From positions 71,749,554 to 71,813,553 of the forward strand of contig OX485803.1 in the NCBI GenBank assembly GCA_950295325.1: DNA of 64,000 nt. The letters run 5' to 3'. The DNA is from Polytrichum commune. Taxonomy: Eukaryota > Streptophyta > Polytrichopsida > Polytrichales > Polytrichaceae. A model generated the notes under the pieces. That model saw only the letters and a program-made list of their open reading frames with translations, made no database searches and was not told the DNA's origin. Positions 23,405 to 35,499 of the stretch are shown piece by piece. Position 1 is the stretch's first letter; every line of letters starts with the position of its first letter. The position numbers and the translations under genes were made by a program.

Positions 23405-25570
23405 GAACATCACTCATACTCTACAACACTGGCAAGTTCAAGTAGTCGCATGACCTCGTTGTAGGCATACATTAGAGCATGCATAAACTTATCAATGTCG
23501 TAATCCACCTTGCACATAAATCTAAACACATAATAGAGATGTTTGTAGTGCACCCATTTCCCTTTCTTTCCCAAATCTTGAGATGACGTTTTTATGAAGT
23601 TTGGGCATGTGCAATGCGGGATGTCGCCAATTATGATACAGTATGAGATTTCCTCCTTGGAGACGATGTTGATTATCACTCCAAATCCTGGATATGGAAT
23701 GGCAGTCACTCCAACAACATAATAATTGTCCATGAGTCTAGCGCTCTCTCATTTGTTTTTGTGATTTACCGTGGGTGTTGTTGGATTGTGATGCACTGTC
23801 TTCGAGAATTTGGTAGTTGAGTGGGTGTCCGGATTTGGGGGCACACAAAAATACGACCAAGGGATCGGGAGTGTCGCAATTGTTGAAAGCATGTGACATG
23901 GAGAAAGGGCTTCCCTTTGTTGCAATCGGAACCCAACGTCTTCGAGCGCCAACACCTCCTCCCTTGAGAGATTGGTACCTATCTTCACCGGCCATGTGTT
24001 GGGTACTATAGGCTAGTCCAGAACGTTTATTTTTTTTCATTGCCACTCACACAACATTTAATGTCATCGGGGTAAAACCAAAACTCGTGCTCCACATTGT
24101 TAGTGGAATGAAACTTCTTCTTCAACTCTTTGTAAGTTGAAGCAAGAGTGCCAAGTTTTCCAATGTTAATTTTTGCATTGCATAAAGAACATGTATTGGC
24201 TTGCATTGCCCAACATCTTTTGGCCGAGCTTGGGGGCAATCTAGCAATGTGCCACTAAGAAGCAAAGCAGTTAGTCTCTAACACAGATGTGGTATGAGCC
24301 ACACCATGCATTCCAGAATTCAAGGACTCCTCTCTGCATGCTCTTTTAGCATGACGAGTGTTAGGGCGAGGAATGGAGTAGTTAACCTTGTCGGGTCGAT
24401 GTAAGTCACAATCGGCTCCGGGTGGCAAGTCAAGCTTCCATTTGGTGGACCCAAACAACTCCGAGCCCTCCAAAGCACAATTCCTAGTGTTAAGATCTTC
24501 TACCCCCATATAAGACTTCATGGCATCTACTAGTAGCTTGGGATCTCCACATCTTGCAGCAATCTTCAATTTCAAGGACACTGAATCAAGGCCTTTACCA
24601 GTGGAACCCCCTTTCAACCATGACCTATAACTTGCAATATGCATAAACGCACGAATCAAATTGTCCACTATAGCTTCGTAGAGACAAATCATCTTGTTGC
24701 CGGACTGTTGGAGCCACTTGTTGTGCACCGTCTCTGTAAGGTTACATAATGCATTTCCGCATGTTCATCTATTGTCATATCCTGCAAACACCACAATTGT
24801 AAATTGTAGTAGATTATATATATTTCTTAGATGTTCAAAATAAAATAACATTCAAGAGTATAATTTAGCAATGCACTCACAATAAGCATATGATCACCCC
24901 ATTGCTTGTAACAAAAGTGCCAAAATCCCAACCACTCAGAAAGACCAAAAATGCCTTCTTCTGTGGCAGCTCCGGACAATAACCACCATGAACAAAGCAC
25001 ATGATATTCAGTCTCAACTTTGTCCATTGTCTTCGCATCCTTGTAATCCTTGCATATTTTCTTGTGCTAAAATTGCAAGGATGGTTTGATATACTTCTAT
25101 GTCACCTTATCCAAATTTGGAGTCCAATGGAGAAGACATGTGCACTCACGACCGACTATGACGTGGGTCACCGTCCCCATAGATCTTCCTCACTGCATTC
25201 CAATTAGCTTGAGCGTTGTCTGCCATGAAACCCTTGAAGTTTACATTTGGCACTTCATTCTCCGCCATGATAGAATTCAAGTTTTCCCAAAAGAGTGTTT
25301 ATGCTCTACCATTTTCAAATTGCATGTCACAACATGCAATCATCAACACCTTACAATATTTGTTATTATACACATGGCACGCCAAGGTGGTCCAGTCCTT
25401 CAAACATTATTCATGAATATTTCATGTCCCCTCCGACTCCAAAAATGAGTTCATTAGGGAAGTTGCCACAAAAGATTGTTGTAATCATTGTTGTTGCCAA
25501 TTGTTCCCACGGGGGGAAAATGAAGGTTATTCGGGAAGAAATGTGGCTTAGAGATTTCCACCTTAATTCT
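23405..25570 (-). pseudogene. Decayed SWIM-type (MULE-like) transposase gene
   Basis: Reading on the minus strand from about 25250, pieces follow each other in shifted frames. They begin with MADNAQANWNAVRKIYGDGD, then LHWTPNLDKVT, then WWLLSGAATEEGIFGLSEW with LGFWHFCYKQWGDHM. A further segment follows from 24728 to 24255. The end is YCIIIGDIPHCTCPNF and WVHYKHLYYVF. The latter is a SWIM-type zinc motif (CxC…xKH) in which the second-half Cys is replaced by Tyr. This order fits Mutator-like transposases and related domesticated proteins, which bind DNA and end in SWIM. Several stops and frame changes mean it is not functional, unless some breaks are introns. Assignment to MULE is by motif and recall. 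Confidence 0.5.
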
Positions 25571-25879
25571 TCATAAAAACTTGATGTTTACTGGGGAGTA
25601 CTACGTATGAATGAGACGGAATGTAAGGTGATCCCACTCGAAAGCATACATGTGTGTTTTACAATATGATACATCATTCATGGTGTATCTAAAACAAATT
25701 TTTATAGACAAGTAGCTTCTGCCACATAAGGTTGCCATTCCCGTAACCATGGGAAATTGGGTTTAAAGAAAACTAAGGAAATAATACGATAAAAATTTGC
25801 TACACTGGCGACCATCATTGTGCCTCTTGCTCACATGATGCCACACAAGATATGTACACTTTCCATGGGGGAGAAGGTG
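25571..25879. other. Spacer between two pseudogenes
   Basis: No gene is recognised. Confidence 0.4.
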
Positions 25880-26981
25880 TTTGAAAATGTCATTTTTGTT
25901 TAAACAAAGTGAAAAGACCTTTTTTGGATGTAATTGCAGTTGGTGAGAAGTCTGATTTGGAAACAATTTCATTGTCTAAATTGAGTGTAATTAAGAAAGA
26001 AAACCTAAACGACTACATTACAAAAATACACAGTGACAAGTTTGGTTGGTGTTCCAAATGCAAGACATTGAAGCACCTTCATGATGTACATGCAATCGAG
26101 ACCAAGTCTTACGCAACATATCAATTGCATTATTTTAAGCATGTGAACATGCAAGAGGAAAATCATAATGATTATTACACAAATAAAGCGTAGTCCGTCA
26201 CTAGATCATTGGAGGTGCTCAAGGTCATTCATGACAAAATGGACCATGCCAAAATATCCTCATCATGTTTTGCGTAACGAATCAAGGCTGCATACAATCT
26301 CTTTGAGCTACTTGTGTGAGTCACATGTATGGTTCTTTGTGGATTCTCTCCAACATCTTATAGCTAGTTCTTTATTTTGTGGGGTTCCACAATTCTATAT
26401 CTTTGTTATGGTACTTAGGAACATAGGTATAATGGATTTGGATTCCTTACTTGACAATGAGTCTTTGGGTTGTTTTTGTAAGGATGATTGCTCATGTCCA
26501 TGGCAATGTCAAGTTTGTCCATTATGCTCTTGATTTGTTTCTAGCGGACTCAAAACACATCATTCAATCATTTGCATAGCTTTTGCATGATTTGGAGAAA
26601 TCGCCCACATACTCTTCAATTAGGTGCTGACTTCAAAGCATTTATAGAACTATTCTTTGGAATAGTGCTCACTATCAAATTGGGCACACAAAGGCTCAAC
26701 AAATTTGGTTTTATATGCGTGATGTTTGTATTCCAACCATGCGATACAAGATGTTGTGTAGAACCAAGATTGGAGCCCACTGGAGGGTTTTATTGTTTGG
26801 CGCGTTAACAAGGAAAGTAAGACAATGTTACTAGATGGGGAGCCCAAACCTTGTAAACCAATACCCATGAAGAATGTGGATGATATTATAAAGATCATAT
26901 CAAACTTCATACAATACTTGGATCATCTACGGGTAGTAGATGTTAGTGGATCATTTTGCCACCAATATGGGACTTGGATAG
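25880..26981 (+). pseudogene. DUF7869-like gene, left part, interrupted by the 25-kb element
   Basis: Broken frames match the DUF7869-like proteins in this window in order. First comes KFGWCSKCKTLKHLHD (zinc-like CxxC), then KVIHDKMDHAKIS, which corresponds to IIHDKMDYGKT of the element-borne gene. Next is MIAHVHGNVKFVHYALDLF, and after a gap LLDGEPKPCKPIPMKN. Stops and shifts are frequent. The central part with the DNC and GHTH motifs seems deleted near 26620. The frame then runs to GTWI at 26981, where the 25-kb element begins. It resumes at 51906, so the insertion came after or during the gene's decay. Confidence 0.75.
26973..26981. repeat. Left target-site duplication of the 25-kb element
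   Basis: CTTGGATAG immediately before the left terminal repeat matches TTTGGATAG right after the right terminal repeat (51906-51914) at 8 of 9 positions. Confidence 0.8.
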
Positions 26982-28010
26982 GGATCTCCGTATTTTAGTG
27001 CTACGAGCGTTTGTAGGACGCCTCCCGCGGGCAGCGTTCATGCTCGGGCAACCCGTTCCTGTCCTCCCGACCCGACCCGTCTTACCTGCCCAACTTGGCC
27101 TTCCTGCCCGACGCGGCCTTCCGCCTATCCAGCTGTCCACCCGTCTGTCCATCCGACCGTTCATCCGTCATATCCGTCTCCACCACTACCCCACACCGAA
27201 CCCGAGCTCCGTCATTCTTCCTTGCTCACGCCATTAGACAGCTCCGGAGCGAGTGAGGAAGTTGGGGAAAGGTTGTTGCATTGCTAGTTTAGGGTTTGGA
27301 AGAGTTGTAACTTTTATCGATGTTGTCTTAGTCGCCCGCCATGGAGGTGGACATTGTGGATCTGAGAGGGAAATGTGTATCTTTTGAAGAAGGGTTTGAT
27401 TTTGTAATAGAGGAGGCCACGGAAGATCTACAGGACGGACAAGATTTAGTTTTAGATCTGGAAATTCTTCCGTCATTCTTCTGTCATTCGTCCTTGCTCA
27501 CGCCACTGGACAACTTCGGAGCGAGTGAGGAAGTTGGGGAAAGGCTATTGCATTGCCAGTTTAGGGTTCGGAAGAGTTGTAACCTCGTTCGATGTTGTCT
27601 TAGTCGCCCGCCATGGAGGTGGACACCGTGGATCTGGGAGGGAAATGTGTCTCTTTCGAAGAAGGGTTTGATTTTGTAATAGAGGAGGCCACGGAAGATC
27701 TACAAGACGGACAGGGTTTAGTTTCAGATCTGAAAATTCTTCCGTCATTCTTCCTTGCTCACGCCACTGGATAGCTTCGGAGCGAGTGAGGAAACTTGAG
27801 AAAGGCTGTTACATTGCTAGTTTAGGATTTGAAAGAGTTGAAACTTTGAGCGACGTTGTCCTAGTCGATCGCCATGAAGGTGGACATTGTGGATCTGGGA
27901 TGGAAATGTGTCTCTTTTGAAGAAAGATTTGATTTTGTCATAGAGGAGGCCACGGAAGATCTACAGGACGGACAAGGTTTAGTTTCAGATTTGGAAATTC
28001 CTGCACGTAC
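26982..28010 (+). repeat. Left terminal inverted repeat with three tandem subunits
   Basis: The first 230 bp (to about 27210) match the right end inverted. Then follow three tandem units of about 265 bp, starting near 27210, 27476 and 27746. Each contains ggagcgagtgaggaa, cgatgttgtc and an ATG that opens a frame reading MEVDIVDL or a close variant, then GGKCVSFEEGFDF. The third copy begins MKVDIVDL. Weak further similarity to the right side continues at 28078-28130 (ggggatattaactaaaatga). Confidence 0.85.
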
Positions 28011-28285
28011 AATCGTCCACAAAGACACCCATACGTGTTTGAAAGCTGGTGCGTAAGAAAGGTTTAGGGTGCGGGATGTAATGGGGATATTAACTAAAAT
28101 GAGACAAATGGTCCGCTCATTTTAATGTGGGGAACGTGATGGGAACGCAATGATTGATTTTTTTGTACGAGAGAATACCCGTAGAGGTTTTAGCCTCCAC
28201 AAACCAAGTGTTCCAATGAAACCGGGCAAACAATCAATTGTAATATGGAGGATCCCATCAAGGAAGACAAAAGGATTGTGCCTAC

Positions 28286-28310
28286 ACTCCATGGGTGAAC
28301 ACCCGTGGAC
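28286..28310. repeat. Imperfect copy of the element-specific palindrome
   Basis: CCATGGGTG AA CACCCGTGG: one arm base differs from the consensus CCCACGGGTG-NN-CACCCGTGGG. Confidence 0.75.
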
Positions 28311-28496
28311 TATTAAACATTGGACGACATTGGACGACTCCCACATATTAAACATGTTGGCTAATATGACAATGCACATGAAAATTCACAAAAAAAGATG
28401 CCTTTAAAAGTGGTAGTTTGAACATCCGTGGGACAAATGTCAATGTCTACGGCTCTCTAATTAATGCTCACAAAATTAAAATTGAGCTCCAAACAT

Positions 28497-28520
28497 GCTA
28501 GATGGTGTCAACCATCTAGC
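28497..28520. repeat. Unrelated hairpin of similar size
   Basis: The arms GCTAGATGGT and ACCATCTAGC are exact inverted copies around a 4-nt centre (GTCA). The sequence is different from the common palindrome, but the build is alike. Confidence 0.7.
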
Positions 28521-28574
28521 CCACCCATGAGAGTCCACCCGTAGATACCCAGGAATGAGCAAGGCAACTTTAAT

Positions 28575-31500
28575 CTAGAGGTCTTCTGTTGGTACCCCAT
28601 CCTCGAAAGTATCTCCATCAGTCATTTTCTCACCTCTAGTGCATCGATCTAAATTATCCTTTGCGAAAAGAATTTGCCGAGCTGGGATGAGAACATTGTC
28701 ATCGGACGCATTCCTTTGTCTTGCCCATGATGCCACAACACAATCTAGGGATTGATGTTGTGGTGCATAGTCCTTGAGCCTCGTCCATCAAAAAGATTTT
28801 GCCGTGTCCCATTCCTCATAACGTTCGTCTAAGGTCTTCTTGTTCCTTTGGCCAAGGACCGGTACATAATAGACAATCTCAATGGAACGAGGATTAGGAC
28901 CGATATGTGCCAAATTCGGCTCAGAAATCACTCGTCCCATCCACACTGGATTAGGACAATCCTCACTAGGACGTAGTAACACATAATGGCCAATCCTGAT
29001 ATGTGCGCCGGGACGGAAGGTCTCAACAGGTCGAGAACTAGCTGGCCCCACGTAAGCATAATCAGTGATGTTTTCCTCAAGTAGATGCACATTATCCACA
29101 TGGAGGGTTGGTGCAATGGAGAACCGTGTAGCTGGCCAGAATGGCTCGCTAAGTTCAGATGGAGTTGGGAGTAAAGGTTGATCCATAGCCGCAAGCACAT
29201 TCTCCCAATATAAAATTGTTGGTGCAATGGACTCCATATATTGACCCGAACTATCTTGATCTGCCGTATCCTTCCAATACTTAATAAAACCTTGCACCCC
29301 AAGCTTTATGTTCACGGAATCTTTCATCTCCCTTTTTGGAACGGGACGGGGGCACCCTACAAAAACAAACATACAATGAGCTCGGAGCAATACCACGGAC
29401 TAACTGCCCACGGGTGATCACCCGTGGGCCACATACTTCACACCATGTATTTTCTAGTGCACTTCCAAAGCAATACAAACAAGGGACCCACTAACCTGTT
29501 GGGACCATGGTCTTCTTTGTGATAGGGTCCACCTTCCAAAGAGCAATTCCTCCATCAGGCACCCAACTTGGATCTGTACAATACACTTTGTACTGCATCA
29601 ATGGCACTCCTTGAGGATCTACATAAAAACGGAATTGGTGCGCCTTGGAATGCCCAATAAGTCGATCTTGACCATACTCATTGTAGTATCCCTTCACCCA
29701 TTCCTTGAAATCTGCAACCTCGTGGATTAAGGACGGGACAATAGTGGGTTCCCCAGCAGCCATGAACGATGCCATGAGGTCTGGGAGTGTATGGCAATCC
29801 TCAATCTTCAGCCTTTGTCCAAACCTCCCAAACATTGCATCCACATCCTCATGCGTATGTCCAACAATAAGGAAAGACACCCTGACTTCCCGAAAAATTC
29901 CCTTTGCAGTCAGAGCTGACCAAAACAACATGTTGTATTTTGATTTGTTGTCCTTCGCACAATTGTCCATTTGAACAAGGAGGAGGGGTGGCAAACCTGT
30001 AGGAGGAATACTTGCGGGCGGTGGCAAGGGAAGTACTCCTGAACACTTCTCTACACCAACCACCAATGCGTCGTGTAAAGGATCACCTATGGACGAAATC
30101 GGAATGTGTCTACTAGAGCAAACAGGTTGTACCTCAAGTTGACAAAGCAACTTCATCATCGAGGTGATAGTGAAGTTGGCATCGGATGGGTACATATCAA
30201 GGACATAATGCGCATAATTCACATCTGAGTGACCATGTGCAATCATCCCCGCAATGGATATGGGGAATCGCTCGTATTTGTCAACACGTTTGTTTTTGTG
30301 CGCGAAGACGGGAAGAGCCGTTTTCCCATAATCCATTTTGTCATGGATTATACAAAGCACCTCATTGGGAGCATACTTTGACAAAATCCTATCTTTATAG
30401 TAACTGTTTCTATGAGCCTCCTGCAATGTTAGATGACGAAGGCTAGCATTCGAGATGGCCAAGTGACCAGTTGTGTTCTTTGTGTGTATTCGCAACAAAT
30501 CCTTGAATGCTGCACAAGTTCCACAACGCGAGAAGTTGTCGCCGGGGCTCTTTATAACATACTGCTTGAAATGTTGTCGATGTAGGCGGCTGAAGGTGGA
30601 CGTGGAGATAGGCGTGTACCCTAGGTCTCCGTCCAAGTTGTTCACTTCCTGCAATAGGTTGCACCACGTTGTTCCCACAGGGAGCATCTCCGTCCCTATC
30701 TTCTCACCAGTTGGAAGAGTCCGAGTCATATGGGGCATGGCGTCCGCCCTACCCTCAACCAATACTCCAAGGGTGGCTCGTGCTTGCACTGTATTCGCCC
30801 GTGGTTTTCTAGTTCCTGTATTTCCATGATCTCGAGATCTAACCCCCATCAAGCTTTCAGCCTTGTTCCTATTATATTGTGCCCTTGATATCATATAGAT
30901 GTTCATCCATGCTCGAGTGCATATTGTTCTCCCTTCCAACTGCACCATTTCACGTCCGTTGTGCTCATGTTTCTGGATCGATTGGAACACCGACAGGGCT
31001 ATGAGCTTCCGAGCATTGAATGGCAATGCGAAGTAGTGTTCCCGAATACTCATCAACAAAGGCCTTGGGAATACCTGGCAACAATGCTCGGAACAACAAT
31101 CCACCGCTGATAACATCCGCGCATGCTCCTCAGTGGCTCCCCAAATTTTCTTCCCAGGTGGCCGAGGTGCACACATCCTCACAGTGTTGTATTGGCGTTT
31201 TCCAAGCAAGCGCCGATGACTTTGAACTTCGCGGGTCGCATTATGATGGACCAACAATATTTCCGCTAATGTATGTCCTTCAAATTTGGTGAGTGAAAGT
31301 GGCCATCGGTGCAGCGTATTCTCCCAATCTTGCGAAATAACATTGTCAGTTGGGTTCAAGATAATAACTCCAACATCCTCAGCCCCTAGGATGCTATTGT
31401 CAACACAATCCAACGGATTTGTGTTGCAAATCAATCCATCACACAAAGCATGGCCCTCATCATCAAAGAGCACAACGGCCTTCCCCTTCAAGTCCGTCCT

Positions 31501-32448
31501 CGACAGTCCAATGTAATGTGGAATCTGAACATCGATATCAAAGTATGTCAACACACATTGACCAGAAGCTCACGGGTGTTCACCCGTGGGGGACAACATT
31601 GACATCTCAAGAGAATATTTACATTCATATAGGGGTGAGCTTTACACCTCACTTCACACAACTCAAGTGAAGTATGTGTTACTTATCATATCCCCATTGG
31701 GAGAATGACCCTTATTACCAGTTTCCACAAAGCCCAAACACCAAAACTATCACCCCTAACACTTACTTGTGTACAATTATTACTATGCATGTAGGTGTCA
31801 CATCTGCTGGCCCAAGTGCTAGCGAAATAGTTGCCATTCAGGATAGTGTCAACATTCCAGTTTAACGAATATCATCGTCATCATTTATCATAATGCATCA
31901 CGAAACTCCCAACTCGTAATAATATGTACCAATTACCCATTGACAACATATTTCACATACTCAGCAGGAAATTTACAAATAAGCATAATTGCATATACAA
32001 CTATTGAGTATGTCACACACATGATACATGCCTATCTTATAACCACACATATGTAGGGAGAACTAAAATACAAATCATGAACTGCCACGGGTGAACACCC
32101 GTGGGGGCTTCCATGCTGGTGCCGGATTCTCCCACGGGTGTTCACCCGTGGGAGGCTACCATGCTGACATCTACTACTAGAAAGTTTGTCACACACATGA
32201 GCATATGGATAACTTCTATTCTGACATATGCTAGGATAACCGAAATAAAAACCATAAGCTCCCACGGGTGAACACCCGTGGGGGCCCCAAACCGGGTGCC
32301 AGAGTCTCCCACGGGTGAACACCCGTGGCAGACTGGCCGTACAGGAGGGGTACGGCCAGAGTGTTGTCACGGGTGCACCCGTGGGAAAGTGGATGCACAT
32401 TGGGGTTATAAAACCAACCTCTTCACTCATGTGAGGCACGCTCTCCAT
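28575..32448 (-). CDS. DUF7869-like protein, candidate transposase of the 25-kb element
   Basis: Proposed exons are 32448-32419 (MESVPHMSEE), 31524-29496 and 29356-28788, all with GT-AG borders and matching phases; about 875 residues. Pairs Cys153/154 and Cys158/159, and a CxxC near 344-347, suggest zinc sites. Three acidic motifs follow in order: IIHDKMDYGK (Asp405/408), VQMDNCAKDN (Asp530) and GHTHEDVDAMFG (Glu569, Asp570/572). These could form an RNase-H/DDE-type catalytic triad. I infer this from spacing and motif type; no family member is known to me to be biochemically proven. The frame stops at TGA (28790-28788) where the homologue at 62.6 kb continues (…NFKWT). Reading past it, 70 more codons stay open to 28575 and match the homologue (FAKDNLDR versus FAKDNLAR). 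A single nonsense change near the C-terminus is therefore likely. Both introns carry palindromes. Confidence 0.7.
29357..29495 (-). other. Intron 2 of the DUF7869-like gene, absent from its relatives
   Basis: This 139-nt intron has donor CAG^GTTAGT and acceptor TTTTTGTAG^GG. It contains one perfect 24-bp palindrome at 29406-29429 with an AT centre. The homologue at 62.6 kb and the pseudogene at 26.8 kb are continuous across this position (LVPDGEPKPCK), so the intron was gained here or lost in both others. Confidence 0.7.
31525..32418 (-). repeat. Intron 1 of the DUF7869-like gene with a palindrome cluster
   Basis: Six copies of the CCCACGGGTG-NN-CACCCGTGGG family lie in this intron: 31569-31590, 32085-32104, 32130-32153, 32261-32282, 32308-32328, and a compact form cacgggtgcacccgtg at 32369-32384. 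Centres are AA, TT or absent. Between them the sequence is AT-rich, without coding signs. Confidence 0.8.
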
Positions 32449-32516
32449 GGTTGCTCCTCAAGGGTGAAGGGGGGTGGACTCAAATGAGGAGAAAGAAATG
32501 ACCCTCCAAATGGTGG

Positions 32517-32528
32517 CCTTTATATAGG
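32517..32528 (-). promoter_or_regulatory. TATA box of the DUF7869-like gene
   Basis: On the minus strand cctatataaagg lies about 70-80 bp before the proposed start codon at 32448. That codon sits in a good context (accATGG). A transcription start near 32490 would give a leader of about 40 nt. Confidence 0.55.
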
Positions 32529-32529
32529 T

Positions 32530-33220
32530 CGTGAGCATGGCCATCAACTTCTCATGAGGAAGTACAAGGCATTCCCTCCAAATTCGTAAGTACATAGACG
32601 TCATTCCCTCCAATTCCTATCGCTATTAGCTAATCACGTTCTAACCTTCCTCATATTGAATAATGATGACCTTCGGTAGTGGGGTTCTACATCGTATGTA
32701 CATGGAGTGAAAATTTGTTACAAGGCGAAGGAGAGTCTTTGCGGTACCAATGATCATTGGATAACCTTTGCATACACCTCATACCACTACCAAGCATACT
32801 CATGCCAAAATTACATAAGGACATGTGCACACATAACAGGTCCACCACTTATGATGGGCACCCTTGCAAAATGAATAGTATGAAGGTTAGGTATTGTTTC
32901 ATCCGCAAGAGTTAACAACGACATGGGATTCTCTCACCAGAGTTATAGTTCCTTTATATTTTATAATTGTGAATAGGATGCCTATTTTGTGGGCAAGGTG
33001 CAAGGATAACCCGGTCAAAGCTACTATTATCTTTCATGATTGCAGTCTAATTTGGGAATATGATTGCACCCAAATTCAAGGTTTGAAGCTCAACACTAGC
33101 CTGCTCCTTTTAGAGCAACTAGCATTGTGGCCCATTGTGTTGCAACTTCGGAATAGTTTCATATACTTCTCTCGAGGGGGGGTAGTCATTGGTTGGAGTA
33201 GCAATATACGTGCGAACAAA
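32530..33220. other. Upstream spacer inside the 25-kb element
   Basis: No gene is recognised; a 109-codon frame at 32894 lacks known features. Confidence 0.4.
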
Positions 33221-33224
33221 TGAT

Positions 33225-35146
33225 AGGGTATTTTAAAAACATGGGGGCTAAAAATTATAAATGGAGTTAAGAGTAATATAGGGTATCAACCAGTATGCTC
33301 GACAGCTTTAAAGTCCTATAGGGTATGGAATAATAGGTAATTTGGAATTATAAGTAATGCAAGCCATTTTTCTATTAACCCAAAGTAGAAATTTACATAA
33401 TGATAGCATCATTGTGAGAAAAATAAGAGAATTGAAAGTAACACCCCCCCTATAAAATAATGGTTGTTCGCACCTATATCCTTAACTTTTTAACACACTG
33501 CCCCCCCCCCCCAAGATACTTATACTTTCCTAGCCTTGTCAACTTGCCTCGCTCCACCCCATTGTCCAATGTTGTATTTCATGAGCAAATGTTTTGTTGT
33601 ATCCCCATGATCATTCTTCTTAACCGACTTGACATGTGGCACACCTCAATTTCATGATAGTGGACATTTATCTTTATCAACTTTGTGAATCTTCCATATC
33701 AAGTTCACACTTTATGGTTTTTTTATTTCTCAAATTCTCGCCGCCTCATTTCGCATTCTTTGCCTTCTCATTGTTTTGTATTTACTTGGAAGCCTCTAGC
33801 CTTGATGTCAAATTTTCTTTGGTCTTCATTACACTACCTTGGAGTTAGAAGCAAGCAATGTCATTTTTCCTTTGGTCTTTGATTATTGTACATCAAAGCA
33901 AACAACTCATACCCAACATAGTTGGAGTGCGTAATCTCATGGGTTTGAGAGTGTACGTAGTGTAGTTGGGGGTTTGATTATGGGAAGAGTGTTGGTAGCG
34001 TGAGCAAAGCGCATAACGTTTTTGGAGTGTAGTGTATAGTTGTGCGGAATAGGGAGCAATTTGTTTACTAGGATAATCCTATACATGATGTAATGTTCTT
34101 TGTGAAATAGAGTTATGCATTTCCTAAAATTGATTTTGTGAAGTTTTGAATATGGGTACCAAATCATGAAATTGTTCACAACATGTACTGAAATTGGTTG
34201 TTTAAATAATGAACTTGGTTCATATTTCCAATGAAATTGGAAGAACCTATCGCTAAATTGCTTTGTTAAATCATGAATTTGAGTTTGCACTTTTGTGGAT
34301 TCATCTTACCAAAGGAGTATGTGTCACTTTCCTTTATAAACCTCTTGGTTTTGTTCACGACTTTGAAACATTAAACATCAAAACCCTAAGGTCACAATCA
34401 TGTACTTAAGTTATCGAAGATGACCATTGAGAATTATTACATCAAAACATAAAACCTTGAATTTATAATTATGAAGTTAAGTGGACCACCTTTCCCAAAC
34501 AATCTCAACCTTAACCTCAAACTCAACCTAAACCCCGATGGTTCACGGCAGTTTTTTCAAGTTAAGTTATCCAAGATGATTGTTGAACACTCTTCCCAAA
34601 CAACCTCAACCTCATCATCAACGGTTCACAATGGCTTGTGGTGGTTTTATCAAGTTAAGTTATCCAAGATGCCCATTTAATAACTTTCTCATGTGACCTC
34701 AAATTTAGCACCAATGATTTGTGACCATGCCCAGCCTTGTCAACTTGCCACAACCTTGCCTCGCCCACCCCCATTAATAGTATGATATAGGATGTGATGA
34801 CTCAATACCTACCTAGACTCCTACTATGGCATTATACACAATTTGACAATTCGACCCTTCTCCCAATAGCTCAAGCCTAGGGTTAATCCATCTTTGACTT
34901 GAAAGCGCCACATGTTACAAAATGAATTTGCATGTATTGACTGAAACATGCAAAATGCCACCAAAGAGAGAGAGAGAGGGAGAGAGAGTCCATTTTCATG
35001 GCACCTCTTTGATTTGCACAACCCATTTTTCAACTTTTAGCATCACTTGTCATTCTTATCAATCATGATGTTGGACATGTAGCAACATACCATAGAGTTC
35101 CTTTGCCACAAATATGTGTGTGTGTGTCTATATGTATGTATGTATG

Positions 35147-35181
<35 letters not shown>

Positions 35182-35490
35182 GGCCAACTCGGGCGTCAAT
35201 GCCCTATTTACACTGGGGAAATCATCAAATTTATAGCACTACGCTAGAGATGTTGATCCATTTATAAACCGGTTTAGGGTTTAGGGTTTAGGGTTTAAGG
35301 TTATTTATTTCCTTAGCATTTTCAGCTCTAGGTTAGTAGGATAGGGCCTTGCATTACTTATATTTCCAAGTTACCTATTATTTCAAACCCTATAGTACTT
35401 TAAAGATGTCCAACGCCATTTTTGACACCCTATATTATTCTAAATCATTTTGTTCATTTTACGTCCCCATATACCCTCTCAATTTTTCGC
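33225..35490. repeat. Inverted-repeat-bounded AT-rich segment with telomere-type repeats
   Basis: The left arm (about 33300-33470: ctatagggtatggaataat, taagtaatgcaagcca) is found inverted at about 35265-35460. The right arm begins with TTTAGGG repeats (35270-35300). Poly-C runs sit near the arms (33503-33514, 35521-35534). It looks like a non-autonomous element or a nested repeat inside the large transposon. Microsatellites are at 34966-34988 (GA) and 35112-35180 (GT, TATG, TA). Confidence 0.5.
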
Positions 35491-35499
35491 ACGTATATT

